Assembly (NCBI GenBank): GCA_001599975.1
Contig: BCIO01000002.1
Location: 2,739,883-2,803,882, forward strand
Source of the DNA: Cystobasidiopsis lactophilus
Lineage: Eukaryota; Basidiomycota; Agaricostilbomycetes; Agaricostilbales; Chionosphaeraceae
DNA length: 64,000 bases
Direction of reading: 5' to 3'
Shown here one piece after another: positions 35,731 to 47,500 of this stretch. The notes below the pieces were generated by a model that saw only the letters and a program-made list of their open reading frames with translations, searched no databases and was not told the origin of the DNA. How positions within the stretch are numbered: the first letter of the stretch is position 1; the number at the start of each line of letters is the position of its first letter. Both the position numbers and the translations under genes were made by a program.

Positions 35731-36622
35731 TCAAAACGCCCCAAAAATGTCGTCGATCGCGTTGGCCTTCTTCCGCTTCTTCTTCTGAGGCTGTGAGGGC
35801 AAAGATGGCTCTTCGTCCCCTGCTTTACGGGTGGCCTTTGAGGTGGAAGTGTAGGCCTCGACCGGAGGGACAGCGGGCTTTGGGTCGACTTTTTGAACCG
35901 ACGCAGCTTCTCGGGAAGTCAACGCAGGGTCTGGCGAAGGAGCAATAGAAGAATTCAGACTGGGATGGACCTTCGTTGTGGAAGGTGTTGCGGGCCTCAG
36001 AGAGGTATTTGCCAGTCGAAACGCAACCTCATAGGTTTGGCCGATCGACTCTGACAACTTGTTCAAACCGGCGACAATCGACAGAGCTACCATCATGAAC
36101 GGCATAAACTGCTCGAGCTTGATGATCTGGCGGACAGCGCTGTAGGCAGGCAAGCTTGGGTCAAGAGTGAGCCACAAAGCCAACCAGAGCAGGCACCGAC
36201 GTGTAGGCTTTCAGCAACGCTTCTTGCGCCTACTCTCTCGCTCAGTCCACCACATGGGGCTTATAAGTAGAATGTCTTACATCTTTGACCAATCGAAAGA
36301 CGAGAGTCAGCGCTGGCCAATCTTCGGGCGAAGTGCCATCCCTGCCCGAATGAAACCGAGCTTGCCAGTCAGCGCTTAGCTGCTCGTAATCTCGCAGCAT
36401 CGCATACCCTGCTTGCTCTTCAGGCGACGCCAACCACTCCAGAGCCCCTCCACCGAACTCGACGAGCTTTTCAAACTTCCTTCTGCATTCGGCCAGGCGC
36501 CGCCACCAAGAAAACCCTCGATATTGATTTTTGCCTTGGTACAGCAGGCTGTGGAGCAGCGCTTGCTCGTCTTGAATTGATTTGAGCAGCTTGGCAGCAC
36601 TGCGCCGGACAGCGTGGCTCAT
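35731..36622 (-). CDS. RMP1: RNase MRP subunit RMP1-like (Nepro family)
   Basis: Two exons, 36281-36622 and 35731-36207 (272 aa). The RMP1/Nepro signature is visible near residue 30: LLYQGKNQYRGFSWWRRL, corresponding to the KNQHR-x-WW motif, followed by CRRKFEKLV. After the intron, a hydrophobic stretch IIKLEQFMPFMMVALSIVAGL matches the family's GQF-type helix. The Lys-rich C-terminal KKKRKKANAIDDIFGAF matches the typical KKK..IDDIF end. In yeast Rmp1 is specific to RNase MRP, which processes pre-rRNA and cyclin mRNA. The start is the first ATG of the frame. Its start lies 69 bp from the divergent DUF924 gene start. Confidence 0.78.
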
Positions 36623-36691
36623 CGACGTCAATCGAGTCTTGGCCGCCCGCTAAAGACCTTTCTGGTTTCGGCAATCGTGCTCCTGGGCTGC

Positions 36692-37680
36692 ATGCTTTTC
36701 AGAGCACCGTTGGTTGGAATCACATCACGGCTCTTCAGCACCTCGCCCACCAGAATGGGGGCCTTGAATCGTGACTTGCTTCACGAGCTTCGAGGCGTGT
36801 GGCATGACGGCGTCCCTGACAAGGACGGCAAGGGTGGCGACAAAAACTATCTTACAAAGATGTTCATGGGTCAGCCCGGCTTCGATGACCTCTGCAAGAC
36901 AAAATTCGGCGAGGCTTTGGAGGAAGCCCAGACGATGTCAACATCCGAGTTGGTCCCGTCACTGGAGTTTGGACGCTGGACTCACTCATTCAGCAGCTTG
37001 GTTTCTATGGTCAAAAATGATCCTGAAGACGCCCTGGCTCTTATTATTTTGCTCGATCAAATCCCTCGAAACGTCTACCGAGGAATGGAAGCACGACGTG
37101 TTGGTGTTCCTTTCGTGCATTTGGAGCCCATCTGATTTCGTGGGCAGGCATGGGTTGACTGCGATCCTAAAGCTCTTGCGCTAGCCAAGACCTTCACCCG
37201 CGAGCCGTTCAACTACGATGAGGCTCCACCGCGTGCGTTGTTGCTTGCAGTTTGATGCTCTTTCTCAACTGGATGGCACTGGTAGACTGTGATTCGCATT
37301 TTGGACTTTATATGTGGATGTACATGCCATGTGAGCGGCAGCCGTCTAGATGCGAGGCCACGAGCTGAGACGCCAGATTCAAAGTCGTCCATTCCGAGAA
37401 CCTGGCCGATCACGACTGGTTCCAAGCCAAAATCAAATCGATCATGAAGCGGACGACATCTGAAAGCGAAATGACATTTTTAAACGGCAGCTTGCAGTCA
37501 GAAATGATGCACGGTATGTTCTGCTCGGTACCGGTACTCCGCGCTTCGCCACTTATCCAGCCCCCTTTCGCAGACTCTGCCCTCAGAAAGTTCGGTCGTT
37601 ATCCCACCCGCAACAGAGCTCTGGGTCGACAGAACACTGCTGAGGAGCAGGCCTATCTCGACGAGGGTGGCAAGTTTTAG
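36692..37680 (+). CDS. DUF924 family protein
   Basis: Exons: 36692-37099, 37148-37232, 37286-37330, 37370-37513 and 37574-37680 (262 aa). Family landmarks: KFGEALEEAQ; LALIILLDQIPRNVYRG; DCDPKALALAKTF; LYMWMYMP; HSENLADH; and the C-terminal FGRYPTRNRALGR with EEQAYLDEGGKF. The biochemical function of DUF924 is not established; structures show an all-helical TPR-like fold. The N-terminus (LFRAPLVGITSRLFSTSP) could be a mitochondrial presequence. The exon-4 acceptor is uncertain by a few bases (37370 or 37377). The stop codon overlaps the stop of the convergent gene. Confidence 0.85.
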
Positions 37681-39122
37681 AAGTGATGGCGGTAGAGATG
37701 GAACAATGCCGGGGACGGGGTGCGGCTCTCCACTGAAGGAGCACCCGACACCGACGAAGAAGGGTCAGAGCTGCACGTGCTTGAAAAGTCCGGGTTCTGA
37801 CGAGCAAAGTTGCTGTTATCCCATGCAGCGTCACGAGCGTTATTCAGACTCTGAGAGCTGCTCAGTGAACTGCGAGACGGAAAAGGCGAGCTCCAAGGCG
37901 CGGGATATGAGCGAGAGCCTGAAGTGGCCCTAAAGCCTCCTTCGTCTCGGGGTGAAGGCGCGCTTTCCGGCTGGAAGGACAAGTCGCTGATTGAGGGGCG
38001 AGGCTGAAATCGGGACCCTGCGCTTAAGACACTGCTGGAGACCACCGTGGGGGGAGGCATGAAGGTATTGGCGGCAATCAGTGGCGCCACCGATCCGGCT
38101 GCATTGTTCGCTTGTTCGTCAGTAACAGCTCTGCTCAAGCAGGCTCAGGTCAACGGCTGTTCTGTTATGGGGGAGTCTGGCTTACCTGCTGACGGCAAAA
38201 AGAAGGGCATCCAGTGGAGTTGATTGGGCGGTTCTCGATGATGCGGCCGGTAACATGTCGCTGCCGGTCGATAGCGGGTCGCCAGGACGCGTTTTGCTAG
38301 GTCCAGGAGATGCTCCTTTTCATGTTATTAATGAGTACCAGGACCAGAAAGCGTCTGGGACTGCTCACCCGCTGTAAGCGGCACTTTCTTGGGCCGCCTA
38401 CTCTTCTTTGCTTTGGTATTAAGGCTGCGTTTTTTGGGTGCGTCTGATGCGCCTAAAGACAGCGGGTCGCCTTCGGCCCAGGGCAGTGGAGGCAGTCTCG
38501 GCTTGCATTTGGCCCTCCACGCTTCGAGTTGTTCAGTGACGGCGTCTAAAGGAACGAGCGGCGCTGGAAGTTGCCCTTCTTCGGGAGATGAGCTGAAAAG
38601 GTGTAGCGGTGGCGGTAAAACATGGCCTGTCATTGGTCAATGAGAAAGGACACTGCAGTCTGCCATAAGGAGCATCTTACGGTAGAAGGCTTTTGGCTCG
38701 TCTTGAGCTGAAACTTCCGAGTCCAAAAGTTCACACGGCTCTGTTGCTCTGCTCTTTAGCGCAAACTCGTTTCGATGGGACTGGCTGCTTACTGTTATAA
38801 TGAATGCCTACACCCCGAGGATCAGCTGTAGCCTCTTGAAAGGAAATGGTGCAAATAGCCGCTTACAATTTGGGCAAGGGATGCCAAGGTCGGTGACTGC
38901 GACGCCCCAGGTCACACACTCCTGCGAACATATGGTGCACCGTATACTCACCTTTGCAACCAAGATGTCTGCCCAGTCCATTTGTCATGAGAGGGTGACT
39001 GTCTTGATCTGAGATAAAACGACCAACTTGTCTCGGCATCTGTGCTCGCCATTGAAGCTGAGTAAACATAAACCATCAAAACGGATCTGATCTTGCGCAC
39101 CCTTCGCAAGCTCTGCATACAT
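37677..39122 (-). CDS. Low-complexity regulator with possible zinc-binding N-terminus
   Basis: Not recognised. Supported blocks, reading right to left: 39122 to about 39000 (YAELAKGAQDQIRFDGLCLL); about 38981-38880 with CTIC...ECVTWGVAVTDLGIPCPNC, a potential zinc-binding cluster; about 38790-38690; 38634-38345 (VTEQLEAWRAKCKPRLPPLP, then a Lys-rich patch); about 38270-38185 (STPLDALLFAVSR); and about 38135-37677, Ser/Pro-rich. The last junction, joining ...FAVSR to AVTDEQANN, is good. The exon borders in the zinc region are ambiguous; one reading uses a 30-nt intron and would delete half of the cysteines. The layout resembles a fungal transcription or ubiquitin regulator, without proof. Confidence 0.4.
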
Positions 39123-39845
39123 CCAAATTTGAGCACCCGATCAAGCAACTATGATCACACACACCGAGGCGTATTCATTCTACACCAACCTTCAGCCGAG
39201 GGGGCAAACACTGGTCCTAGTACGAGGGTCAGTGCACCGCAGCGTCAACAAAGACGGACGAAGGCGCGTACCATCCCGGAGCCAGGCGTCCAGCGGTTCG
39301 TCAGACCACAGCGCCATGGCAGGCCGCACGGCGCCCACAGCGTCTGTACCACCGGTGTTGGAGATTCCATGCGCACTGACACTGCCGTTCGATGTCATGT
39401 GTGGCCGCTGGTCGAGGGTGGTGGTGGCGAGATCGCCCCGGCGAGCTAGCGAGTCCACTTCCGGCCCTCCTCCAAGGCAGCGAGAGCAACACTCAGGTCG
39501 CAGATGCAGAAGGAGAGCAGCATCTGGCCTCAAAACACCAGCTAATCACAAGCGCATGGTCACAAAGAGCTTCGGAGAGGGCGAAAACCTTCTTGAACAG
39601 GGCCGCTCAGAAACAGCATTTGTGACGAGACATCGCTTTGTGACGGCAGCTTGCAGGAAACCTGAGCAGACGTGAAAGATGCATTGAATGATCCCGGGCA
39701 ACAAGCTGGTATGATAGTGGGCTGAGAGTGGCAATTTGAGCGGTGGTTTGAGGCTGAGCTGTCAGAAAGCAAAGCCGCGACTCTTGGAATGTACAAGCAG
39801 TGCAATAATGGTATACAAGGCAAAAGCTGAGGTAGAAGGAGGCAA
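39123..39845. other. Intergenic stretch, no supported gene
   Basis: 723 bp. Weak open frames occur on both strands, the best on the minus strand at 39192-39533 (AVGAVRPAMALWSDEPLDAW), but none joins a recognisable protein. It may include upstream exons of the neighbouring minus-strand gene. Confidence 0.35.
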
Positions 39846-41081
39846 CTACAGAGTGGGTTGCGCTTCCACTACTGCCTTCGCTCCGCTTGTCACCTCAGGA
39901 TAGAGTTGGCGATTGATGATCCATCCCCGCCCAGGCATCTTCTCCACCAGAAAGTACTGTCGTGACTTAAAGTGAGGTTGCAGCCGGCAAGAGATTGAGA
40001 AGAGCTCCGCTTTACCTCCACGACTTTTCTCGGAGCAGAGCCGCCTATCGGGTTGCCCTTTTTGTCCATTATTTCCACTTGCTGTAGTTCTTTCTTCAGT
40101 TTACGTGATACTTTGCAGCAGCGAAAACGACGAACCTGATTGGTCGTGACCCTCAACACCACGCCCGGAACCTGGCCGTGCCCATCCACTGAAGGCCTCA
40201 TGACGATGGACCGCAGCACAATGCCTTCCAAAGGAGCGGTCTGGGCCGGGAGCGCAAAAGGTAGGGAAGTGAAGCGGCCATATGGTGAAGCGAGCCGCCA
40301 CGCCGGCGTAAGCAGCTTCCAATTGGAGACCAGCGAGGACCGACTTAGACGCTCCCGTTTCCCCTTCAATGTCTTCAAATGGGCATAGCTGAAGTATGGC
40401 GACGGGTCGTGGAAGTGCTGTCTGCAAGAACAGTGGTCATAATTGTGAGAACGGCAAATTGAAAGAGAGAACGGGCCGCGGCATACCCTGTTAGATACTG
40501 GTTCTGCACGGTGTATGCTTTCACGAAAGCTTGGCAGAGCTCTCGACGCCATTTCCAGTTCTCTCGCGCCATCCCAAAGCGCCTTTAGAACACCCAGTCA
40601 GAGGTCGCCCGCGCCCTCGATCAAAGTTCGATACGCACTGCCCAACAAACAAGATCTTCCTACTGACCCATTCAGTGAACGGTAGCCGCTCTGACGAGTT
40701 GAAGGCCCTTGGCCGGAAGTCTGCAAGTGCCCAATTCGATCAGCGCCCAAACAAAATTTTGAGGCGGGCAATCCACGCACAAACTCCTAGTGAATCCGCT
40801 GCGTGCTGCAAATGGGGCGTTCAATCAAGCGCACACGGCGAAGGAGAGTGGTCTAGACACACCATCTCGGGCGGCAGCAATCCTGGGACCATCGCCTGCA
40901 TGCGCTGGATGCCTTGCTCGCCCTTCTCCCTCAGCTTTGCCAATTTCCGGCCTCCGTCTCCTCCTTCTGGCGCCTTGGCAGCTTCTGGCACCTTTGCGAC
41001 TTCTGTTGACGCCCATCTCCTTGATCCTGCTGCTGCCGACCGGCCAATTGGCGTCCGAGCGCGCAACAAAGTCGTGGCCAT
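39846..41081 (-). CDS. Mitochondrial protein related to mL45/MBA1 (Tim44-like fold)
   Basis: Exons: 40863-41081, 40668-40786, 40487-40582, 40016-40388 and 39846-39956 (305 aa). The N-terminus TTLLRARTPIGRSAAAGSRR is a good mitochondrial presequence. It is followed by KLREKGEQGIQRMQAMVPGL, FGMARENWKWRRELCQAFVK, a Tim44-like body (LTPAWRLASPYGRF) and YFLVEKMPGRGWIINRQLYP at the end. This order resembles mL45/MBA1-type proteins, which tether mitoribosomes to the inner membrane for Oxa1-mediated insertion. The presequence and gene structure are well supported; the family name is a moderate inference from general pattern. The start diverges from the secreted protein gene. Confidence 0.62.
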
Positions 41082-41315
41082 GCTGGTGCGCGAAGAGCAA
41101 CCCAAGTCGATTCCATGTGGCTTTCGGTTATCGCTTCGCTCCCACAGCCACCCACCTGAGCTATATCGAGAGCTCTAGTGTGCACAAGACACAGAGGAGG
41201 CGCTGTCTCCGCGGCCAGCACTTCGCCTCCGCCAATTCTGCGCGGCGGGCTCGACAAGTGACGACTTCACTTCGATTTGCTCGGCCATCTCCTTGACAGC
41301 GCATTGCCCAAAAGG

Positions 41316-42046
41316 ATGATTTCCCCACTCCATCTGTCGCTGCTCGCAGTGCTGGCTGTCGCTGCCCCTCTCGAAGGCCTGCTGGACCCCCGCAGCGAAC
41401 AAAAGGAGCTTGTCAAGCTGTCGAAACGCTTTCCGCACGGCTCCTTCTACACGGATGATGCTGCACTGTCCTTTGCCGCCTCTACCAACACAGCTTGGAA
41501 GCACTCTCGTGGAGTTTGTGGAGCATATAATCAAACTATTTCCTAGTGAGCGAGCAATGCAGCATATTGGCCCCTCGAAATTCTGACGTGCGCCCCGGGT
41601 TTCCTACAGCACCAACGACACGTCGGCGTCTTACTCTTTTGCCTATGCTGGCGGAGATACTTCCTTCACGATCTATGGCGGCGAAAAGGTGGGCGAATTG
41701 CATTAAAGACGTTGTCTCAGACGAGCGGGAGCGTTCTAATGCTGACTGCCCTAGTACGATCGCGGTAACTTTGATGTCTTGCTCAACGGCGAGTTCATCG
41801 GCTCTGGTGACGCCTACAATGCTTTCAGCGACAGTGCTGGCCCTAGCATCGCTCTTTTCACCGTGAGCCTGTCATTCGCTCTCGATGCGCTGTGCATTCC
41901 TTGACGATCGCTTTCTTCCTCTCCTACAGTTCAACAATTTCAGCATCACCGGCCAGCAGAACACTGTGACTGTTCAAAACAAAGCCGACTCTCGCATCTC
42001 CTACTCGCCTTACCTTCAAGTCGACTTCATTCGCTTCACCTCGTGA
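41316..42046 (+). CDS. Small secreted beta-sandwich protein
   Basis: Exons: 41316-41545, 41610-41688, 41755-41862 and 41930-42046 (177 aa). A hydrophobic signal peptide (MISPLHLSLLAVLAVAAP) starts the protein. The mature part is rich in beta-strand-like stretches: SYSFAYAGGDTSFTIYGG; GNFDVLLNGEFIGSGDAYN; IALFTFNNFSITG; NTVTVQNKAD; and a final QVDFIRFTS. The pattern (Gly-Gly strand, a DVLLNG-type turn, a phi-x-V-D-F-I end) is the carbohydrate-binding-like jelly roll seen in many basidiomycete secreted and membrane-anchored proteins. No transmembrane anchor is seen, so it is probably fully secreted. Function unknown. Confidence 0.75.
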
Positions 42047-42369
42047 AATCCCCTTCCTTTTGTGAGTCCACCTTCCCTGTGTTTTTGTGCATCTTGTGTA
42101 TTCATGCGCAGAACAGAAAACGGACACTTCGCATGCATAATTTCGTGCCTTCGACTTTCGCGCTCCCCTTCGCATTTGTTTTACCCCTTCACTTTCTTCA
42201 AAGCCCAACCACGGACTCTGTCTTTATATACGATTAGATCGTCACCTGTGCATGACCTTGTATGAACCTAATGCTCGCTCTGCAAACAATCCACCACAAG
42301 CTCCGACCCTCCTGCTGCTCCACCTGAAGGCTGGCAGCGAGCCTCAGTCCGCGTCGGCCGCGTTGCAAG
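42047..42369. other. Spacer upstream of VPS5
   Basis: 323 bp, no gene seen. Should contain the VPS5 promoter and the terminator of the secreted protein gene. Confidence 0.4.
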
Positions 42370-44420
42370 ATGGATAGCAACTTTGATGATCTGCTGCCCA
42401 CCTCGTCAGGCACCAGCCAAGCGGGCGTCGAAGGCAGCATGTTCGGCTCCGCGCTCATGCACGACGATTCGGATGCGCTGGGCTCCAACCCCTTCGCGGA
42501 CATGCAGTCGTCCAACTACTATGGCTTCTCGGCGGCGAGAGCTGCTCAGCCATCGTCGCCAGAGATGACTTTCTCCCGGAGTCTGCCAGGCAGCTCGGCG
42601 GGCTCCGAAGGAAAGCGATCCCGCGCCAGCTCTCAGGCCGCCGAAAACCCAGGCTCGCCCACCACTCTTCAGCGGCGCCACTCTGTCTCTTCCAACGCAT
42701 CATCCACCTCGCCCGCCGTCTCCCCGGCCCAACAGCAGCAAAGCCCCTTCCAGGTGCAGCACAGCCCGCCTGCGCTCAAGCAGCAAACCTCCTTCACCAG
42801 CCAGGCCTCGTTTGCAACCTCAACCGGCTCGGAAGACAACGCGGCTATCGCCTACGAGTCTATTGTCTCGCCGATGGACCAGGAAGCCAAATCACCGCCT
42901 TCCTTCCCGCAACCGGACGTCGCGCCTGTGCTGCCGGCGCCGCTTCCCCCAGCTCCGTTGTCCCAACAGCCTTTAGCCAAGCGCCCGCCTAGTCTGGCCG
43001 ATGATACTGCTTCAATGCGGACCACTTCAGCGTCCATCAAGACCGTGGGGTTATCAAGCAAGGCGTCTTCCTCCACCGCCTCGATCCGCTCTCAGCTCAC
43101 CGAGCACGCTGGCCCGGAGCCGTCTTCGCTCGTCGGATCTGGAACCGTCACTCCGGCAGAGGAGCCAGACACGCCATTACAGCAACCTGAGCTGACATCC
43201 GAAGTGCCACTCCAGGCCGGGCGGCCGTCGTACTTGATCACCGTCTCGGACCCCCAAAAAGTGGGCTCCGACTTGACCGCTTCCGCCCACGTCATCTACA
43301 CAGTTCGATCCATCTCCGTCTCCAGTGGCAGCAACCAACCTACCCAGCCAAGAAGCGTGATCCGCCGCTATCGCGACTTCCTTTGGCTCTTCGACTCCTT
43401 GATCGCCAACAACCCTGGCGTTGTCGTTCCCCCACCACCAGAAAAGAGCGCAATGGGCCGGTTTGGGCACGATTTCATCGAGAACAGGCGGAAACGGCTG
43501 CAGGTGTTCTTGGGCAAGGTCGCCGCACACCAAATTCTCTGGAACGACCCTGATTTTAAGATGTTCCTCGAGTCCGATTCGTTTGCGTTGGATGTAGGCT
43601 GCCCATTGATCCGGGAAAATCGGTCCGCTCAACCCGGACACTGCAGATTCGCAACCGCGCACCGCCAGTTCTGCCCACCACTCCAGCCTTTCACCTGCCC
43701 GGCATGTTCTCCTCTGCTCCGCGATTCAACGAAACGGACGAGTTCTTTGTGAATAAGCAAGCTGCTCTGCTCACGCTAGAAAACGCCCTCAAGACCCTGT
43801 CGGCCGCGCTCTTGACTGCCACCAAAGCACGAAGCTCGCTCCTCATCAGCATCCAAGAGTTGTCGTCGATGATTGCAAACTTGGAGGCGTGCGAGTTCAC
43901 CCCAGCAGCCAAGAGGTCGCTGGCCGCATTGGAACAGCTCTCCACGAAGTTGGCGACCCTGGAAGAGTCGGTCATCCTCTCTGGCGAGTCCACCTTCTCC
44001 TCTGTAATCGACTCCTGGATCCGCCTCTCTTCGAGCTCTGTCAAGTTCGCTTTCAACGCCCGACTCAAGAGCTGGAACATGTGGCAAAAGAACATCGTTT
44101 TGCGTGCCACGCTCGAGAAGCGGCGCAATTTGGGCCAAGCGGCTCTGCAAGACGTGGCGGAGCAGGATGCGAAGGTGGAAGAGAGCAAGCGGGAGTTTGA
44201 CGACATCACCAGGCTAATCAAGTTCGAGTTGATGCGGTTCGACGAGGAGCGAATGGAAGACTTCCGGCTGGCTCTGGTCGAGTACGTGGACGGCCTTCAC
44301 AAGCGGCAGATCGATCTGGTCAGCGGGTGGCAGGAGTACGAAGGCATCGTGAGCACATTGGTCGGAGCCAACGCTGGACCGCTCCCGGCGGCGCCGGCGG
44401 GAGAGAATGGGACTGGGTAA
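42370..44420 (+). CDS. VPS5: Sorting nexin VPS5 (SNX1/2-like), PX-BAR
   Basis: Retromer-associated sorting nexin that forms coated tubules on endosomes. Exons: 42370-43593 and 43647-44420 (665 aa). Residues 1-300 are Ser/Pro/Gln-rich and disordered. The PX domain follows: LITVSDPQKVG; HVIYTVRS; the phosphoinositide-binding VIRRYRDFLWLFDSL; VVVPPPPEKS; and RRKRLQVFLGKVAAHQIL. The BAR domain occupies the C-terminal 250 residues (FFVNKQAALLTLENALKTLS, then VEESKREFDDITRLIKFELM). Domain order and length fit fungal Vps5, and the single 53-nt intron lies between PX and BAR. It converges on IRE1. Confidence 0.92.
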
Positions 44421-44579
44421 ATGTCATGACATGCTGAGTTGCAAAGCTGCGTGCGAATGAGAAGCCAGGAATCCTTTTTACAAGCGAGCGCTATCTAAGC
44501 GGTGCCACCTCTGAAAACCAACTCTACTACAAGGACCCGGGGAATAACTAATGAACACCGAAAAAAGGAGCCGTCATAA

Positions 44580-47500
44580 TCATGGTTGGAAGTAATGGCT
44601 TTGAAACAATGGCTCCTCCTGGAGGTTGTCGCGAATCACCGTCCAGACGTGCAGGAACAAAAGGGGGAAGCGGTGGGTGAAGTACGAAAGGAAGTCGTCC
44701 GGTGGCGAGCCCAAGCTCTTCCGCACGTTTTCTGGGAGGTCAAGGAAGTGATGCCGCTGTGCCGTTCAAAGGAGATGGTAAGCACTCAAGCTCCGCATTT
44801 AAGCAGCCTGCAACTCGCCTTGTTTCGAATGACCCGAAGCAGATCGCGCACTGATTCGCCCTGGTACTTGCGATATTTGCCAAGGTTGTCGATGAGGCTG
44901 CGGTCGATGCGCTTCATCCAGTCGGCCCCAACAACTTCGGTCGCCCTCGCTTCTAGTTCCTGTAACACAAACTCCGGCGGGTCGCGATCCATAATTTCGA
45001 ATCTGTCGCTGGCCTCGCAGAGGAAATTGAGGCGAGTTGCTGATGTCCAGAAGAAAGGATGCAGCAGTACAGCCTCCGCAGTTGGTCTGTTGAGCATCAA
45101 TGCAGCGTGAGCAAACTGATGTAAGGGGCAATAGAGGAATGGCCAACCTCGCTGCAGCGTCGTCGGACACCATAGACGCAATCATGCTCTGCGCTTCATG
45201 TGCCTCTTCCCCTAACCCATCCAGCCGGCTCAAGCACATTTCCCCTCTGAGAATATTGACCTCGCGCTCGTACCGACTCCCGAACGGATGTTCGCCACTC
45301 GTGAGGACGTAATAAAAGATGCAGCCAAGGGAGAAGATGTCTAGCGACCGCGTTAAACGCTTGGTCTTGGAAGACGTGGAGGCTTCTGGCGAAGAGGTGT
45401 CAAGCAAATTCTTGGTGCTTGAAGAAGTCGGCGGCGTCTCGTTGGGGTTGACCTCCCCACGCAGGACTTCGGGCGCCCGGTAGCCAAACGAACCAGCCGC
45501 ATGGTTGACAGTCTGCATGAAGCTGCTCTCGTCGATTTCCAGTTTTTTGCACAGGCCAAAGTCGGAGATGAGCATGCGCACAGGTGGCGCGGCAGAGGTG
45601 GAGGCGTCCTTGGTGAGCTGCCGAGGTGCACTGATGAGAATGTTCTGCGGCTTGATGTCGCGATGAACGATTTTGAGATGGTGGAGGTGAGCCAAGCCAG
45701 ACGCAATTTGCCGTAACGCCCGCTTGGGCTCGAAGCCAGCCACCAACTCTGGCCACTTGTCTGGCGCATCGAATATATCGGCCAGTGACGCTGGGCAGAG
45801 CTCTAGGGCAATGTAAAGGAAGTTGTCCCGTTGCTCTTTGCAAAAATAGCGAATGACGTTGATGTGTTCGTCGGACTCTTGTAGAAGCGCCACCTCTTGC
45901 TCGGCAATGGTGACAAAGTGCTTCAACAGCCGTTTGACGGCCACTGCCCGACCTTGGAAGGTGCCTTTAAGGACGACTGTGCCATGCGACCCATAGCCTG
46001 GAAGAACCCCAGTCAGCAACGCGACGCAGCTAGCGCGGTACCCATCTCCTTACCAACAACACTGTCAGACACAACGAGGGAGCCAACTTTGACGCTGCCC
46101 TCCTCGACCTTCGGCACAGCTCCTTCCTCAAAAGCGGCGGCAACCAGCTTTTGACCCGGCCGCTTGCCTCGTTTCCGCCGCCCTTTGGACCGCTTCTTGT
46201 TGGGCTGATTCTCTTCTGCGTCCTCGCCTTCACTCAAGCTGTCGGCCCCATCTTCTAGAGCAAAAATGGGGACAGGTGGCAGATCCTTGTCCGTCCGCAA
46301 GGCTGACGTGGACGACGATGGCGGTGCCGGCATCTCCTTCTCCATGAGCGCCTGCTTCTCGCTGTCGACCACCAGCCCGCCAGACTCGGAAGAGCCAGAC
46401 GCCACGAGGGGTGCCAATACTTGCGCATCGGCAGAATTCCGCCGCTTGCCAATCGCGGGTGGCGTCCACGACTCAAACAGGTCGGACAGGTAGGCGATAA
46501 AAGTGGAGGATGAGCGGCGGTGCCTCCGCGTTCGGAAGTACTTCACGAGAAGGCCGATCGCCGCTAGAGAGAAGATGATGGACGTATAAATGGTAAAAAT
46601 TGGGAGCGGCTGATTGGCCGCGTCATCGTTAGAGCCGTTAGAGGAGAGGCGAAGCTGAGGGCTGGTCGCAGGAAGTTCGGGTCGGGCGGAGATGGCGGCA
46701 GCAGGGAGGAAGACTTGGGCAGGCTGCTTGGGGTCGATGCCCAGCCTGGGCGTTGCTGGGTCTATAGGGGGCATGCCATGGTCGGGAGATTTTCCCGTAG
46801 CGTCGTCGACATCGGAAGATGGTGACGGAGAGGAGGCAGAAGGTGGTGAGTCATCGTCAAGCCTGTGGATGCCCACGAGACAGCCAAGGCCTTGGCAGTC
46901 TAATGGCGGCTGTGCTTCGAACTCCGACGCCACTGAAATGAGCGGATAGGACGACCGAGCCATCGCAAACAAGCTGCCACCTTGGGCCGGGGTGAGGAGA
47001 CCGAAGAAGGCCGCATTGGGCAGGCGTTGAAGAGCCTTCAAGGACTCGGGCAGCCCGTTGACGCCGACTGGTGAGGGCTGTTGGAATAAGATGGGTTGCA
47101 GGGAGGAGGTGGCATCGCTTCCGGCGCCTTCAGCGGTTAAAGGGTAGGCGATGTCGAAGACGCCGACGATCGGCGAGGCAAATGGCGTCGTCGCCCACTC
47201 CAAGCCCTTGGACCCGGACTTGAAGCATAGCAGGCTCCCATCGTGTAAGGGTTGGATGTAGCGCTCGTCTGGCGTCTGGCGCCAGGGCGAGTGCGGGCTC
47301 GTCGAGACAAGGGAGGAAGGGTGGTAGGCGGTGTAGGACAAAGACTGGACCAAGGTGCCTTCGCGTTTCGATAAAATGGAGATTTGATAGTCTGTTGTCA
47401 ATAAGCATACTGAGCAATGTGCATGTGTCGTAAAGGCCGAAAGAACGACGTACCTGTGCGGCCGACGTAGAGCATGTCCTTAGGTCGCGATTGAATGCCG

